A stretch of DNA of 64,000 nucleotides, taken from positions 1 to 64,000 of the forward strand of contig NZ_OMPC01000007.1 of the NCBI RefSeq assembly GCF_900312675.1, written 5' to 3'. A program made the translations under genes and the position numbers. Of this stretch, positions 28,539-37,749 are shown piece after piece. The notes beneath the pieces were generated by a model. It worked only from the letters and a program-made list of their open reading frames with translations, did not search any database and was not told the DNA's origin. This DNA is from Aliivibrio sp. EL58. GTDB taxonomy: Bacteria > Pseudomonadota > Gammaproteobacteria > Enterobacterales > Vibrionaceae. Positions within the stretch are counted from its first letter, which is position 1; each line of letters starts with the position of its first letter.

Positions 28539-31500
28539 TCCCTGCCATTATTCATTGGTCGATAAAAAATCGATTTTTAGTGTTAGTTGCAACGTTCGCC
28601 TTAGTCGTAGCAGGGATTTACAGTGTAAAGAATACGCCAGTAGATGCTCTGCCTGATCTTTCTGATGTACAGGTGATCATCAAAACAAGTTACCCAGGAC
28701 AAGCACCACAAGTGGTGGAAGATCAGGTTACCTATCCGTTAACGACAGCCATGCTTTCGGTTCCGGGAGCTGAAACCGTTCGCGGCTATTCCTTCTTTGG
28801 TGACTCGTATGTTTATATTATTTTTAATGATGATACCGACATGTACTGGGCACGTTCGCGTGTTTTAGAGTACTTAAGTCAAGTTGCACCTAAGTTACCA
28901 GCAGAAGCAAAACCGACATTAGGTCCAGATGCGACAGGTGTGGGTTGGGTTTACAGTTATGTTTTACAAGATAAAACAGGAAAACATGATCTCGCTGAAT
29001 TACGTAGTTTACAGGATTGGTTCTTAAAGTATGAATTACAAACCGTTGATGGCGTATCGGAAGTCGCGACCGTTGGCGGAATGGTCAAGCAATATCAGGT
29101 TGAAATTGATCCTGATAAATTACGAGCTTATAACCTAACACTACAACAAATTAATAAAGCGATTAAAGACGGAAATCAAGAAGCAGGCGCCTCCGTTATT
29201 GAAGTAGCAGAAGCTGAGCATATGGTTCGCACTTCAGGTTATTTAAGCAGTATTGAAGATATTCAGTCACTGCCATTAAAAGTAACAGATAAAGGAACGC
29301 CATTGCTGCTTGGCGATATTGCAGACATTAACCTTGGACCACAAATGCGCCGTGGGATCTCCGAATTTAACGGCGAGGGTGAAGCGGTTGGTGGTGTGAT
29401 CGTGATGCGATTTGGTGAGAATGCCAGTGAAGTTATTGCTAACGTGAAAGAAAAGCTTGCTCAACTTCAGAAGGGATTACCAGAAGGCGTTGAAATAAAA
29501 GCGACTTATGATAGATCAACCTTAATAGATCACGCTGTAACTAACCTATGGGAAAAATTGGCAGAAGAATTTATTGTTGTTGCGATTGTTTGCGCTCTGT
29601 TTTTATTCCATATTCGCTCATCACTGGTTATTGCATTAAGTTTGCCGGTTGGAATTTTAGCCGCGTTCATCGTGATGCATTGGGAAGGTATTAATGCCAA
29701 TATTATGTCGTTAGGTGGTATTGCGATTGCCATTGGTGCCATGGTCGATGGTGCAATTGTAATGATAGAAAACGTACATAAGCACATAGAGAAAACGCCA
29801 TTAACGGATGAGAACCGTTGGCAAGTTATCGGTAAAGCTGCGGAAGAGGTGGGAACGCCATTATTTTTCTCATTACTTATCATTACGTTAAGTTTTGTTC
29901 CCGTCTTTGCGTTAGAAGGCCAAGAAGGAAAGATGTTTTCCCCATTAGCCTTTACAAAAACTTTTGCTATGGCAGCATCAGCAGGTTTGGCTATTACTTT
30001 AGTTCCAGTATTAATGGGTTATTTTGTTCGAGGAAAGATTCTACCTGAGCATAAGAATCCAATTAATAAAACATTAGTGGCGTTATATCGCCCGCTACTT
30101 AATGTGAGTTTACGTTTTCCTAAAACGGTTTTACTTGTTGCTATCGTACTTATGGGCTCTGCGTATTATCCGATCTCTAAAATGGGCAGTGAGTTTATTC
30201 CGCCATTGGATGAGGGCGATTTAATGTACATGCCAACAACCTACCCAGGGATCTCAATTGGTAAGGCGAGAGAGTTACTACAACAAACCAATAAACTGAT
30301 TAAAACCGTTCCTGAAGTTGATACCGTGTGGGGAAAAATTGGTCGAGCGGAAACCGCGACTGATCCGGCACCATTGACCATGATAGAGACGGTTATTCAG
30401 TTCAAACCAAAAGATCAATGGCGTGACGGCGTCACAACTGAATCGATCAAGAACGAGCTAGATCAATTGATTCAATTTCCCGGAATTACGAACGCATGGG
30501 TAATGCCAATTAAAACGCGTATCGATATGTTAGCAACAGGGATTAAAACCCCTATCGGGATAAAGATAGCGGGGCCAGATCTAAAAGTCATAGAGAAGAT
30601 CGGTGCAGAATTAGAACCTATTTTAAACGACATCCAAGGTACAACCTCGGTTTATGCAGAACGAGTGGCTGGTGGCCGTTATGTAACCATAGATATAAAA
30701 CGTCGCCAAGCAGCCCGATATGGATTGAATATTAAAGATATACAGCAAGTTATTTCAACCGCTGTTGGTGGCATGAATGTAGGGGAAACCATTGAAGGGC
30801 TAGAGCGTTATCCGATCAATGTTCGTTATCCACAGTCGTATCGAGATTCTGTCGTAAAATTGCAAAACTTACCACTGATTACCGCTAATGGCGCTCGAAT
30901 TGCGTTAGCTGATGTAGCGGATATTCGTTATGAAGATGGTCCACCAATGATCAAAACAGAAAATGCGCGTCCTAATGGTTGGGTGTTTGTTGATATTGAT
31001 GGTCGAGATTTGGGCTCTTATGTTCACGAAGCTCAGCAAGTCGTTCATGAGCAATTAGATTTACCTGCAGGTTATTCATTAGGTTGGTCTGGACAATATG
31101 AATATATGGAACGAGCTAAAGAGCGCTTAACAACGGTAGTTCCCATTACGATTGGCATTATTATGTTGCTTCTTTATCTTAGTTTTAAGCGAATTTCTGA
31201 AGTGTTAATTATCATGGGAACATTACCGTTAGCTATGGTTGGCGGCCTGTGGCTCATGCATATTTTAAACTTTAATTTTTCTATTGCTGTTGGGGTTGGC
31301 TTTATTGCTTTAGCCGGTGTTGCGGTTGAAATAGGCGTAATTATGTTGGTGTATTTAAATCAAGCATGGAATGAAAAACAGAATAATGCTTCTGAGAAAA
31401 ACAACTTACCGACTCAACAAGACTTAACACAAGCGATTGGGGAGGGGGCGGGTTTACGTGTTCGTCCTGTCATGATGACTGTGCTTACTGTAATTATTGG

Positions 31501-31666
31501 TCTAATTCCAATTATGTATGGCTCAGGTACAGGATCTGAAGTAATGCAACGAATTGCAGCGCCAATGATTGGTGGAATGGTATCAGCATTGTTACTGACA
31601 TTAGTTGTTATTCCTGCCGTATTTAAACTCTGGAAACAGCGTCAGTGTCAAAGTGATCAAATATAG
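28535..31666 (+). CDS. cusA: Copper/silver RND efflux pump CusA
   Basis: Proton-driven inner-membrane pump of the heavy-metal RND group, 1043 residues, the usual length. Twelve membrane helices with two large periplasmic loops; the opening NTPVDALPDLSDVQV and YPLTTAMLSVPG are family marks. The proton-relay segment in helix 4 reads IGAMVDGAIVMIEN. Methionines in GDLMYMPTTYPG and RIDMLATGIKTP fall where CusA has its metal-relay methionines, which supports Cu(I)/Ag(I) over divalent zinc or cobalt. Translationally coupled to cusB. Confidence 0.95.
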   Translation: MIPAIIHWSIKNRFLVLVATFALVVAGIYSVKNTPVDALPDLSDVQVIIKTSYPGQAPQVVEDQVTYPLTTAMLSVPGAETVRGYSFFGDSYVYIIFNDDTDMYWARSRVLEYLSQVAPKLPAEAKPTLGPDATGVGWVYSYVLQDKTGKHDLAELRSLQDWFLKYELQTVDGVSEVATVGGMVKQYQVEIDPDKLRAYNLTLQQINKAIKDGNQEAGASVIEVAEAEHMVRTSGYLSSIEDIQSLPLKVTDKGTPLLLGDIADINLGPQMRRGISEFNGEGEAVGGVIVMRFGENASEVIANVKEKLAQLQKGLPEGVEIKATYDRSTLIDHAVTNLWEKLAEEFIVVAIVCALFLFHIRSSLVIALSLPVGILAAFIVMHWEGINANIMSLGGIAIAIGAMVDGAIVMIENVHKHIEKTPLTDENRWQVIGKAAEEVGTPLFFSLLIITLSFVPVFALEGQEGKMFSPLAFTKTFAMAASAGLAITLVPVLMGYFVRGKILPEHKNPINKTLVALYRPLLNVSLRFPKTVLLVAIVLMGSAYYPISKMGSEFIPPLDEGDLMYMPTTYPGISIGKARELLQQTNKLIKTVPEVDTVWGKIGRAETATDPAPLTMIETVIQFKPKDQWRDGVTTESIKNELDQLIQFPGITNAWVMPIKTRIDMLATGIKTPIGIKIAGPDLKVIEKIGAELEPILNDIQGTTSVYAERVAGGRYVTIDIKRRQAARYGLNIKDIQQVISTAVGGMNVGETIEGLERYPINVRYPQSYRDSVVKLQNLPLITANGARIALADVADIRYEDGPPMIKTENARPNGWVFVDIDGRDLGSYVHEAQQVVHEQLDLPAGYSLGWSGQYEYMERAKERLTTVVPITIGIIMLLLYLSFKRISEVLIIMGTLPLAMVGGLWLMHILNFNFSIAVGVGFIALAGVAVEIGVIMLVYLNQAWNEKQNNASEKNNLPTQQDLTQAIGEGAGLRVRPVMMTVLTVIIGLIPIMYGSGTGSEVMQRIAAPMIGGMVSALLLTLVVIPAVFKLWKQRQCQSDQI

Positions 31667-31751
31667 CACCAATTAACTTAACCTAAAAATATCAATGGCT
31701 TATTGTTCTAAGTAATAAGCCAATTAATAAATATCTAAAAAGGAAAATAAA

Positions 31752-32273
31752 ATGAAAAAGACAGTATTAGCAATTGCATTATCATTAGTCGCAAGCTCAG
31801 CAATGGCAGAGATGGACCACAGTAAAATGGATCACGGCTCAATGAATATGAAAGACATGGATATGAGTAAGATGGAAGGCATGTCGATGAAGGATATGAA
31901 TGCTGTAGGTATGCCAGCAACAGGTATGAAACCAAACAAAGTCGTACACGTTATCTTATCTGATGATATGAAAATCACATTCAAAAAAGAAGTGAATATT
32001 GAACCAAACGACATCGTTCAATTTGTGATAATGAATACAGGTAAGATTGATCATGAGTTTGCGATTGGTAATGAAACTGAGCAGTTAGAACATCGCGAAA
32101 TGATGAAAAAAATGACATCGGGTCACGCGCATGACAGTGGTAGTACCGTAACTGTTCAACCTGGTAAAGCAAAACAAATTACATGGCATTTCCATGGTGA
32201 TAATAACGTAGAGTTTGCCTGTAATATTCCAGGTCATGCAGAAGCAGGGATGGTAAAAAAAGTAACGTTATAA
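31752..32273 (+). CDS. Met-rich periplasmic cupredoxin
   Basis: A 173-residue exported copper protein. Signal peptide 1-19 (SSAMA); a Met/His-rich segment 21-60 (MDHSKMDHGSMNMKDMDMSK) like those in CopI and other copper-resistance proteins; then a cupredoxin domain with a type 1 copper site: H101 (IDHEF), C157, H162 and M167 (FACNIPGHAEAGM). It resembles CopI-type cupredoxins. A strong AGGA precedes the start, and the 85-base gap after cusA suggests it is the last gene of the same operon. Likely role: periplasmic copper binding or oxidation state control. Confidence 0.88.
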   Translation: MKKTVLAIALSLVASSAMAEMDHSKMDHGSMNMKDMDMSKMEGMSMKDMNAVGMPATGMKPNKVVHVILSDDMKITFKKEVNIEPNDIVQFVIMNTGKIDHEFAIGNETEQLEHREMMKKMTSGHAHDSGSTVTVQPGKAKQITWHFHGDNNVEFACNIPGHAEAGMVKKVTL

Positions 32274-32292
32274 TGCTAATTAGATGATATGA

Positions 32293-32328
32293 AAAAGCGG
32301 TAAGGTGGGTGACCTTACCGCTTTTTTT
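32293..32328 (+). terminator. Terminator of the copper operon (bidirectional)
   Basis: AAAGCGGTAAGGT (32294-32306) pairs perfectly with ACCTTACCGCTTT (32312-32324) around GGGTG and is followed by T residues. A residues on the left let it also serve the convergent chemoreceptor gene. Confidence 0.93.
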
Positions 32329-32353
32329 ATTTCATTTAAGATTTACTGTTTAA

Positions 32354-33982
32354 TTATAATTTAAAGAAGGATAATTGTTGTTTTTGTTCTTCCGCTAATC
32401 TTGATAGTTCAGAACTTGCACTCGCACTCTGACTAATGCCAGTTACATTTTGATTTACAAGTTCCGACATATTGACTACGTTACGGTTAATGTCTTGAGT
32501 TACTTGTGATTGTTCCTCTGCAGCGGTAGCCACTTGAGTATTCATATCATTAATCGCCGTGATAGATTCTGTGATCCCAATAAGCGCATCACCAGCTTTT
32601 GCTGTTAATTCTTTATTTAGTTCTAACATATCAAGACTTGATTGCATACTGTCATTCGCTAACCCTGACTGTTCTTGAAGTGCTTCAATGATTGTTTGGA
32701 TTTCTTGAGTTGATGATTGAGTTCGAGCTGCCAGTAAACGTACCTCATCAGCAACAACTGCAAAGCCACGACCAGATTCGCCAGCGCGAGCGGCTTCAAT
32801 TGCAGCATTTAATGCAAGTAAGTTAGTTTGATCTGACACGCTACGAATTACTTCAACGACATTATTGATCTGCTCAGATTGTTCTTTTAAACGATTAACA
32901 ACAACAGCGGCGTCTGTTAATGCTATGGCCATTTTATCACTTGCATCCGTACTTTGAGCAAAGATATCTAAGCCTGATTTTGCCAATTCATTTGTTGTTT
33001 GCGCTGTTTGATCCGCAGCAAGGGCATTATCACTTACATTATCAGCAGTACTTGATAGTTCATTAACAGCAGAGGCAACCTGTTCAATCTCTGACAGTTC
33101 TTTTTGAGAGTTTAACTCAGCTTCATTCATTACAGCGGCAAGTTCTGTTGATGCAGAAGCAACGCTTTCATTAATGTTATGCAGCTCTTCAATGGTTTTT
33201 TGAAGTTGAATAGCAGTAGTATTGATATCTTTACTTAGTTGAGCAATTTCATTATCACCATCAGCTTCTGTACGTACTGTTAAGTTACCTTCAGCTAATT
33301 TACGAATGATGGTTTGTAGCTTTTGAATAGGGTTAACGATTAATCCTGATAACCACCAAGAGGCGAGTAAAGAAATAATAAACACAGAAATAATTGTAAT
33401 GGCAGCTGTCATTTTAACTTGGTTGTTTTTTGTATAACTTTCGTTCATTACTTCATCGGAAAAGTGGTTAATTTGTTCAGACAACTGATTAATTGTCTCT
33501 ACCATGTCATTACCAGTCTTGCGATAATTTGCGATTAATGTGTTGTAGTTTTCTGTGACTGGAAGGCCCTGTTCTTTTCTTTCTGAGTACGTAATTACTC
33601 TTTTTGTAAAATCGACATAAGCGTTCATACTTTCGTGAACTTTGGCTGCATCAGCGCTAAACGTTTGTTTTTGAGTAATGTCACTGAGTAGTTGCTCAAC
33701 GGTATCGATTTCTAATTGCATTTCTTTATAAAATGCATCACGGCGAGCAGGATCATAAATGGCATAAACAGCACCAATGCGTAATGAATATACTTGGTCA
33801 TCAATTTTCGCTAATTGATCTTTATAAAAAACAAATGAAGTAGTGTTATCGGCAATAGTATCTTGTTCATTATCTAATGAAACTGCTGTGTACCATAGTG
33901 AAGTAAACAACGCGATAGCTGTTAGTAATACTGGTAGTAATATTTGAACGCGAATTGACGTATTTTTAAGTGAAAATTGCAT
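32354..33982 (-). CDS. Methyl-accepting chemotaxis protein (paralogue A)
   Basis: A 542-residue chemoreceptor. Helix at about 11-30, a periplasmic sensor of about 160 residues that looks four-helix-bundle-like, second helix about 190-210, HAMP, and a cytoplasmic signalling hairpin with tip [20 protein letters not shown]. It controls CheA activity at the cell pole. It ends LSFFKL and lacks the NWETF-like CheR-binding pentapeptide. It is a close paralogue of the gene at 34199-35827: same length, nearly identical signalling domain, more divergent sensor. Ligand unknown. Its own promoter is at 34043-34071. Confidence 0.93.
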   Translation of the reverse strand: MQFSLKNTSIRVQILLPVLLTAIALFTSLWYTAVSLDNEQDTIADNTTSFVFYKDQLAKIDDQVYSLRIGAVYAIYDPARRDAFYKEMQLEIDTVEQLLSDITQKQTFSADAAKVHESMNAYVDFTKRVITYSERKEQGLPVTENYNTLIANYRKTGNDMVETINQLSEQINHFSDEVMNESYTKNNQVKMTAAITIISVFIISLLASWWLSGLIVNPIQKLQTIIRKLAEGNLTVRTEADGDNEIAQLSKDINTTAIQLQKTIEELHNINESVASASTELAAVMNEAELNSQKELSEIEQVASAVNELSSTADNVSDNALAADQTAQTTNELAKSGLDIFAQSTDASDKMAIALTDAAVVVNRLKEQSEQINNVVEVIRSVSDQTNLLALNAAIEAARAGESGRGFAVVADEVRLLAARTQSSTQEIQTIIEALQEQSGLANDSMQSSLDMLELNKELTAKAGDALIGITESITAINDMNTQVATAAEEQSQVTQDINRNVVNMSELVNQNVTGISQSASASSELSRLAEEQKQQLSFFKL

Positions 33983-34042
33983 TTCAACCTCTGTAAATCG
34001 AAAAATATCGTTAGATATGTCTTATTGTTAGAATTTTCTCGA

Positions 34043-34071
34043 AATATAGACCTTTGTCACATTTGTGTCGA
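34043..34071 (-). promoter_or_regulatory. Promoter of chemoreceptor A
   Basis: On the minus strand: -35 TCGACA (34071-34066), 17-bp spacer, -10 TATATT (34048-34043). The same arrangement with a similar spacer (TGTGACAAA-GTC) occurs before the paralogue. Predicted leader about 54 bases. It fits a sigma-70 promoter rather than the sigma-28 motif. Confidence 0.68.
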
Positions 34072-34147
34072 TTGTTTTTGTAACTAAATGTGTATTTCTA
34101 ATTGATCTAGATTAATCGAATACACTTTTCTTTTTTCTAGATACAAA

Positions 34148-34177
34148 AAAGCAGCAAGGGGTTAACCTTACTGCTTT
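34148..34177 (-). terminator. Terminator of chemoreceptor B
   Basis: AAAGCAGCAAGG (34148-34159) and CCTTACTGCTTT (34166-34177) form a 12-bp stem with one mismatch; on the minus strand TTTTTT follows. It ends the upstream paralogue, so the two chemoreceptor genes are separate transcripts. Confidence 0.85.
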
Positions 34178-34198
34178 AATTTGAAAGAATAACTTACA

Positions 34199-35827
34199 TT
34201 ACAATTTAAAGAATGCTAATTGTTCTTTTTGTTGTTCAGCTAATCGAGATAATTCATTACTTGCACTCGCACTTTGGCTAATACCAGTTACGTTTTGATT
34301 TACAAGCTCAGACATGTTTACCACGTTACGATTAATATCTTGAGTTACTTGAGACTGCTCTTCTGCTGCGGTAGCAACTTGAGTGTTCATGTCATTAATC
34401 GCAGTAATTGATTCAGTGATGCTGACCAACGCATCTCCCGCTTTTGCGGTTAACTCTTTATTTAATTCAAGTTTATCAAGACTCGTTTGCATACTGTCAT
34501 TAGCTAAACCTGACTGTTCTTGCAGTGATTCAATAATGGTTTGAATCTCTTTGGTTGACTCTTGAGTACGAGCAGCGAGTAGACGAACTTCATCAGCAAC
34601 CACCGCAAATCCACGACCAGATTCACCTGCACGAGCCGCTTCAATTGCAGCATTTAGTGCAAGCAGGTTAGTTTGCTCTGAAACACCACGGATCACTTCA
34701 ACCACGTTATTGATCTGCTCTGATTGCTCTTTTAAGCGATTAACCACAACAGCGGCATCAGTTAGAGCGTTTGCCATGTCTTCGCTTGCTTGGTTACTTT
34801 GAGTAAAAATGTCTAAACCAGAACGAGCAAGATCATTAGTATTACGAGCGGTTTGATCGGCAGATAGCGCATTATCACTCACGTTATCTGCAGTACTTGA
34901 TAGCTCATTAACAGCAGAAGCAACTTGTTCTATTTCGCTTAATTCTTTTTGTGAATTTGTTTCTGATTCAGTCATTACTGCAGCAAGTTCTGTTGAGGCT
35001 GCTGCCACATCTTCACTAATGCGAGATAACGCTTCTACTGTTGTTTGGAGTTGAATTGTGGTGCCATTGATATCTTTGCCTAACTCTGCAACTTCATTAT
35101 CACCATCAGCGTCAGCACGAACGGTTAAGTCACCTTCAGCCAAACGACGAATGATTAATTGAATGTGTTTAATAGGCGTAACGATAAGGCCAGATAGCCA
35201 CCATGCCGTGATCATTGAAATGATAAATACACCCAATATAGTTAAGCCAGCATTAACCTTAACTTGAGTGTTTTTCTCATAACTTTCACTCATCGCAATA
35301 TCAGAGAATTTATTCACCTGTTGAGACAGAGAGTTGATAGAGGATACCATGCTATTACCAATGTCACGGTATTGCGAGATTAATGCTTCGTAACTTTCAT
35401 TTACGGCTAAGCCACTCTCTTTCTTATTTAAGTATTCAACAACTTTGTGAGAGAACTGAACATAAGCATTGACGTTATCACGAACTTGGTTGACTTCACG
35501 AGCAAATGTTTTTCTTGCTTCTAGTTCGTCTAATAGAACCGTTATTTCACGAACTTTATTTCTTAATTCAGAAGTGAAACTGTCACGGCGGCTAGTATCA
35601 TAAATTGCGTAAACAGCTCCTATACGCAATGGGTAGACAATATCGTCAATCTCAGCCAGTTGATCTTTATAAAAGACAAATGAATCAGTATTACTGGCTA
35701 TGATATTTTGTTCTTTTTCTAAAGTAGAAGCGGTAAAACCTAGCGCAACAAATAAAGCTAAGGCAGTAAGGAGGACAGGTAATAGTATTTGAATACGAAT
35801 AGACGTATTTTTTAATGAAAATTGCAT
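34199..35827 (-). CDS. Methyl-accepting chemotaxis protein (paralogue B)
   Basis: A 542-residue chemoreceptor with the same plan as its neighbour: N-terminus [20 protein letters not shown], periplasmic sensor about 31-190, second helix, HAMP, and signalling hairpin [20 protein letters not shown]. It ends LAFFKL with no CheR-binding pentapeptide. The ATG at 35827 gives the same start as paralogue A; a TTG one codon upstream is not needed. The sensor region differs from A in many positions (for example [10 protein letters not shown] against [10 protein letters not shown]), suggesting different ligands after tandem duplication. Confidence 0.93.
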   Translation of the reverse strand: MQFSLKNTSIRIQILLPVLLTALALFVALGFTASTLEKEQNIIASNTDSFVFYKDQLAEIDDIVYPLRIGAVYAIYDTSRRDSFTSELRNKVREITVLLDELEARKTFAREVNQVRDNVNAYVQFSHKVVEYLNKKESGLAVNESYEALISQYRDIGNSMVSSINSLSQQVNKFSDIAMSESYEKNTQVKVNAGLTILGVFIISMITAWWLSGLIVTPIKHIQLIIRRLAEGDLTVRADADGDNEVAELGKDINGTTIQLQTTVEALSRISEDVAAASTELAAVMTESETNSQKELSEIEQVASAVNELSSTADNVSDNALSADQTARNTNDLARSGLDIFTQSNQASEDMANALTDAAVVVNRLKEQSEQINNVVEVIRGVSEQTNLLALNAAIEAARAGESGRGFAVVADEVRLLAARTQESTKEIQTIIESLQEQSGLANDSMQTSLDKLELNKELTAKAGDALVSITESITAINDMNTQVATAAEEQSQVTQDINRNVVNMSELVNQNVTGISQSASASNELSRLAEQQKEQLAFFKL

Positions 35828-35886
35828 CAAAGCTCTCTCGTTTTTAAGAAAATGGTTAATCTACATGTGATTTTATGATTTCTTAA

Positions 35887-35915
35887 ATTTTAGACGTTTG
35901 TCACAGTTTTGTCGA
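35887..35915 (-). promoter_or_regulatory. Promoter of chemoreceptor B
   Basis: On the minus strand: -35 TCGACA (35915-35910), 17-bp spacer, -10 TAAAAT (35892-35887), with a leader of about 53 bases. It matches the promoter of paralogue A in both hexamers, spacer length and most of the spacer sequence. Confidence 0.68.
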
Positions 35916-36014
35916 TGGTAAATGTAAGTTAATGTAACTAACTTTGTCGTTAAATATATATTTATCAGTTACATTATTGTTTTAAAATAAATTTATTGGA
36001 ACAAAGCGGAGGGT

Positions 36015-36260
36015 TTAGCTTTCTGGCATTTCGATTTCATATATTTCATCGGCAATATCTTGTGTTTTTCGCTCAATAATCGTTTGAGCATCAGCCAATC
36101 CTTGATTATAAAAAACCGGACCCGCTTGCTTAATTATAAAATCCAATAAGAATTCACCATCAAATTGACCAAGTTCTGTCTCTAGTTCTTGTTCAAAATA
36201 GTCTTGGAACTTTTGCACAAGCTCGTCACGTTTGTTTTTAGGTATAGTAATTGTACTCAT
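36015..36260 (-). CDS. DUF2164 domain-containing protein
   Basis: An 81-residue soluble acidic protein of the DUF2164 family, function unknown. Family segments: IPKNKRDELVQKFQDYFEQE and LLDFIIKQAGPVFYNQGLAD. It starts nine bases after the MATE gene stop, so the two are probably cotranscribed. No catalytic or metal-binding motif is visible. Confidence 0.85.
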   Translation of the reverse strand: MSTITIPKNKRDELVQKFQDYFEQELETELGQFDGEFLLDFIIKQAGPVFYNQGLADAQTIIERKTQDIADEIYEIEMPES

Positions 36261-36269
36261 TGTATTCCC

Positions 36270-37586
36270 TTAATTTTGATTATCTGTTTGGATCTTACTA
36301 ATGGCTTGATTATACATAACCCATGCCATGAACCCTGCGAAACTATTACCCACAAGTGCTCCCATAAAGATGCCATACAAGCCAAATAAATTTGAACCTA
36401 TCCATATCATGGGTAAGAAACAGATAAATAGACGAAGAATTGAAATCACTAATGCGCGCATAGACACACCAAGAGCGTTGCAGGTTGACACCATTAACAT
36501 GCAAATACCTAAAGAGCCAAGGCTGATAGGAACCCATAATAAATAATGGTAAATAACATCAATGACATTGCTATCGGTACTTAGCAGGCTTGCGAGTGGT
36601 TTGGCAATAATAAACAGAAGGATCGCAAGACCAATCTGCCAACAGAGAACAAATTTAGCCGCGATTTTGATTAGCTTTTGAATCTCGTCGAACTGTTTAG
36701 CCCCTAACATTCTCCCAACCATTGGCGGAATCGACATGGTAAGTGCAAGTACAACGACAATAGCAAAAAATTCGATACGAGAGGCCATCGCCCAACCGGC
36801 AACGGCAGCTGCTCCAAAACCGGCGATAATTTTCGTTGCCATCATAGAAGAGAGGGGTGGCAGAAGTTGGCTCATCATTGCTGGGGCCATTACTGCGTTT
36901 AGCTCTTTAATGGATTGCAGGATATTGAGATCGTGCCATGAAAAAGAGATCCAATGACGTTTAAAAATAGGGGGAAGAATGATACAAAAACCAATAGTGA
37001 ACGAGACTATCGTCGCCCAAGCTGCACCGTTTAAGCCTAAGTTAAATTGAAAGATGAAAATAGGGTCAAGGATCATATTTAGGATACTGGTCGCCATCAT
37101 CATTAAGCCCGGTAGTTTAGTATCACCGTTGGCACGACACACACTGTAAGCAAAATAGATCATAGCCCCTGCCCAGCAACTTGCTAACCATACTGGCCAA
37201 TAACTATCGATTATGGGAAATACATTGGCTTCTGCGCCTAGTAGGCCAAGCAATAAACCTCGAGAGAACCAAATGAGCAGACACATGATGAATACCATTG
37301 CCGCGCCCAGCGAGAGAACTAATCCGGCAAGCTGCTTGGCTTTTTTTATTTGTTGAGCGCCTAATACTCGTGCGATTACAGCGGTTGTCGCAATGCCTAA
37401 TCCAACTTGCAAACCAATAATGACCATCTGTAATGGCATGGTAAACCCTTGAGCAGCAAGAGGAAGTATGCCCAGTTGGCCGATAAAGGCACTATCAACT
37501 AATTGAAAGCTCATTAGAGAAAGAACACCAAACATCATTGGCCATGTCATTTGAAAAAGCTGTTTTGAGAGAGAAGGACTTGGCAT
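36270..37586 (-). CDS. MATE family efflux transporter
   Basis: A 438-residue inner-membrane exporter of the multidrug and toxin extrusion (MatE) family, driven by Na+ or H+. Twelve hydrophobic helices in two related halves are visible; the N-terminus FQMTWPMMFGVLSLMSFQLVD and the segment MILDPIFIFQFNLGLNGAAW (helix 4-5 loop with DPIFIF) are typical of the family, in the DinF/NorM superfamily. The substrate is unknown. It heads a two-gene unit with the DUF2164 gene. Confidence 0.9.
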   Translation of the reverse strand: MPSPSLSKQLFQMTWPMMFGVLSLMSFQLVDSAFIGQLGILPLAAQGFTMPLQMVIIGLQVGLGIATTAVIARVLGAQQIKKAKQLAGLVLSLGAAMVFIMCLLIWFSRGLLLGLLGAEANVFPIIDSYWPVWLASCWAGAMIYFAYSVCRANGDTKLPGLMMMATSILNMILDPIFIFQFNLGLNGAAWATIVSFTIGFCIILPPIFKRHWISFSWHDLNILQSIKELNAVMAPAMMSQLLPPLSSMMATKIIAGFGAAAVAGWAMASRIEFFAIVVVLALTMSIPPMVGRMLGAKQFDEIQKLIKIAAKFVLCWQIGLAILLFIIAKPLASLLSTDSNVIDVIYHYLLWVPISLGSLGICMLMVSTCNALGVSMRALVISILRLFICFLPMIWIGSNLFGLYGIFMGALVGNSFAGFMAWVMYNQAISKIQTDNQN

Positions 37587-37681
37587 GATTAAAAGGGTGC
37601 TCTAAAAGTATTGGTCGGCCATTGTACTGATTATAGAGCAAGACTCAAAGGCATGAGTGAGAATAGAGGAATACTTTATGT

Positions 37682-37732
37682 CATAGCCGCATTTTCTTAA
37701 TCATGAATAAAGAAATTACGGCTATGTTTTTT
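37682..37732 (+). terminator. Hairpin with plus-strand T-tract between hutH and the MATE gene
   Basis: CATAGCCG (37682-37689) pairs with CGGCTATG (37719-37726), with further partial pairing inside (TTTTCTT with AAGAAA), followed by TTTTTT on the plus strand. Both flanking genes are on the minus strand, so its orientation is odd: it would end a plus-strand transcript. It may simply be the hutH terminator working poorly, or mark a small RNA. Confidence 0.5.
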
Positions 37733-37749
37733 GAGGGTTTTCTACGTTT

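Noticed and set aside
31735-32172. Minus-strand frames opposite the cupredoxin gene
   Set aside because: They mirror the repetitive Met/His codons of the cupredoxin gene and have no independent support.
32354-35827. Chemoreceptor pair as a mobile or assembly-duplication artefact
   Set aside because: The sensors differ substantially and the spacer, terminator and promoters differ in detail, so this is a true old duplication; no inverted repeats or target duplications flank it.
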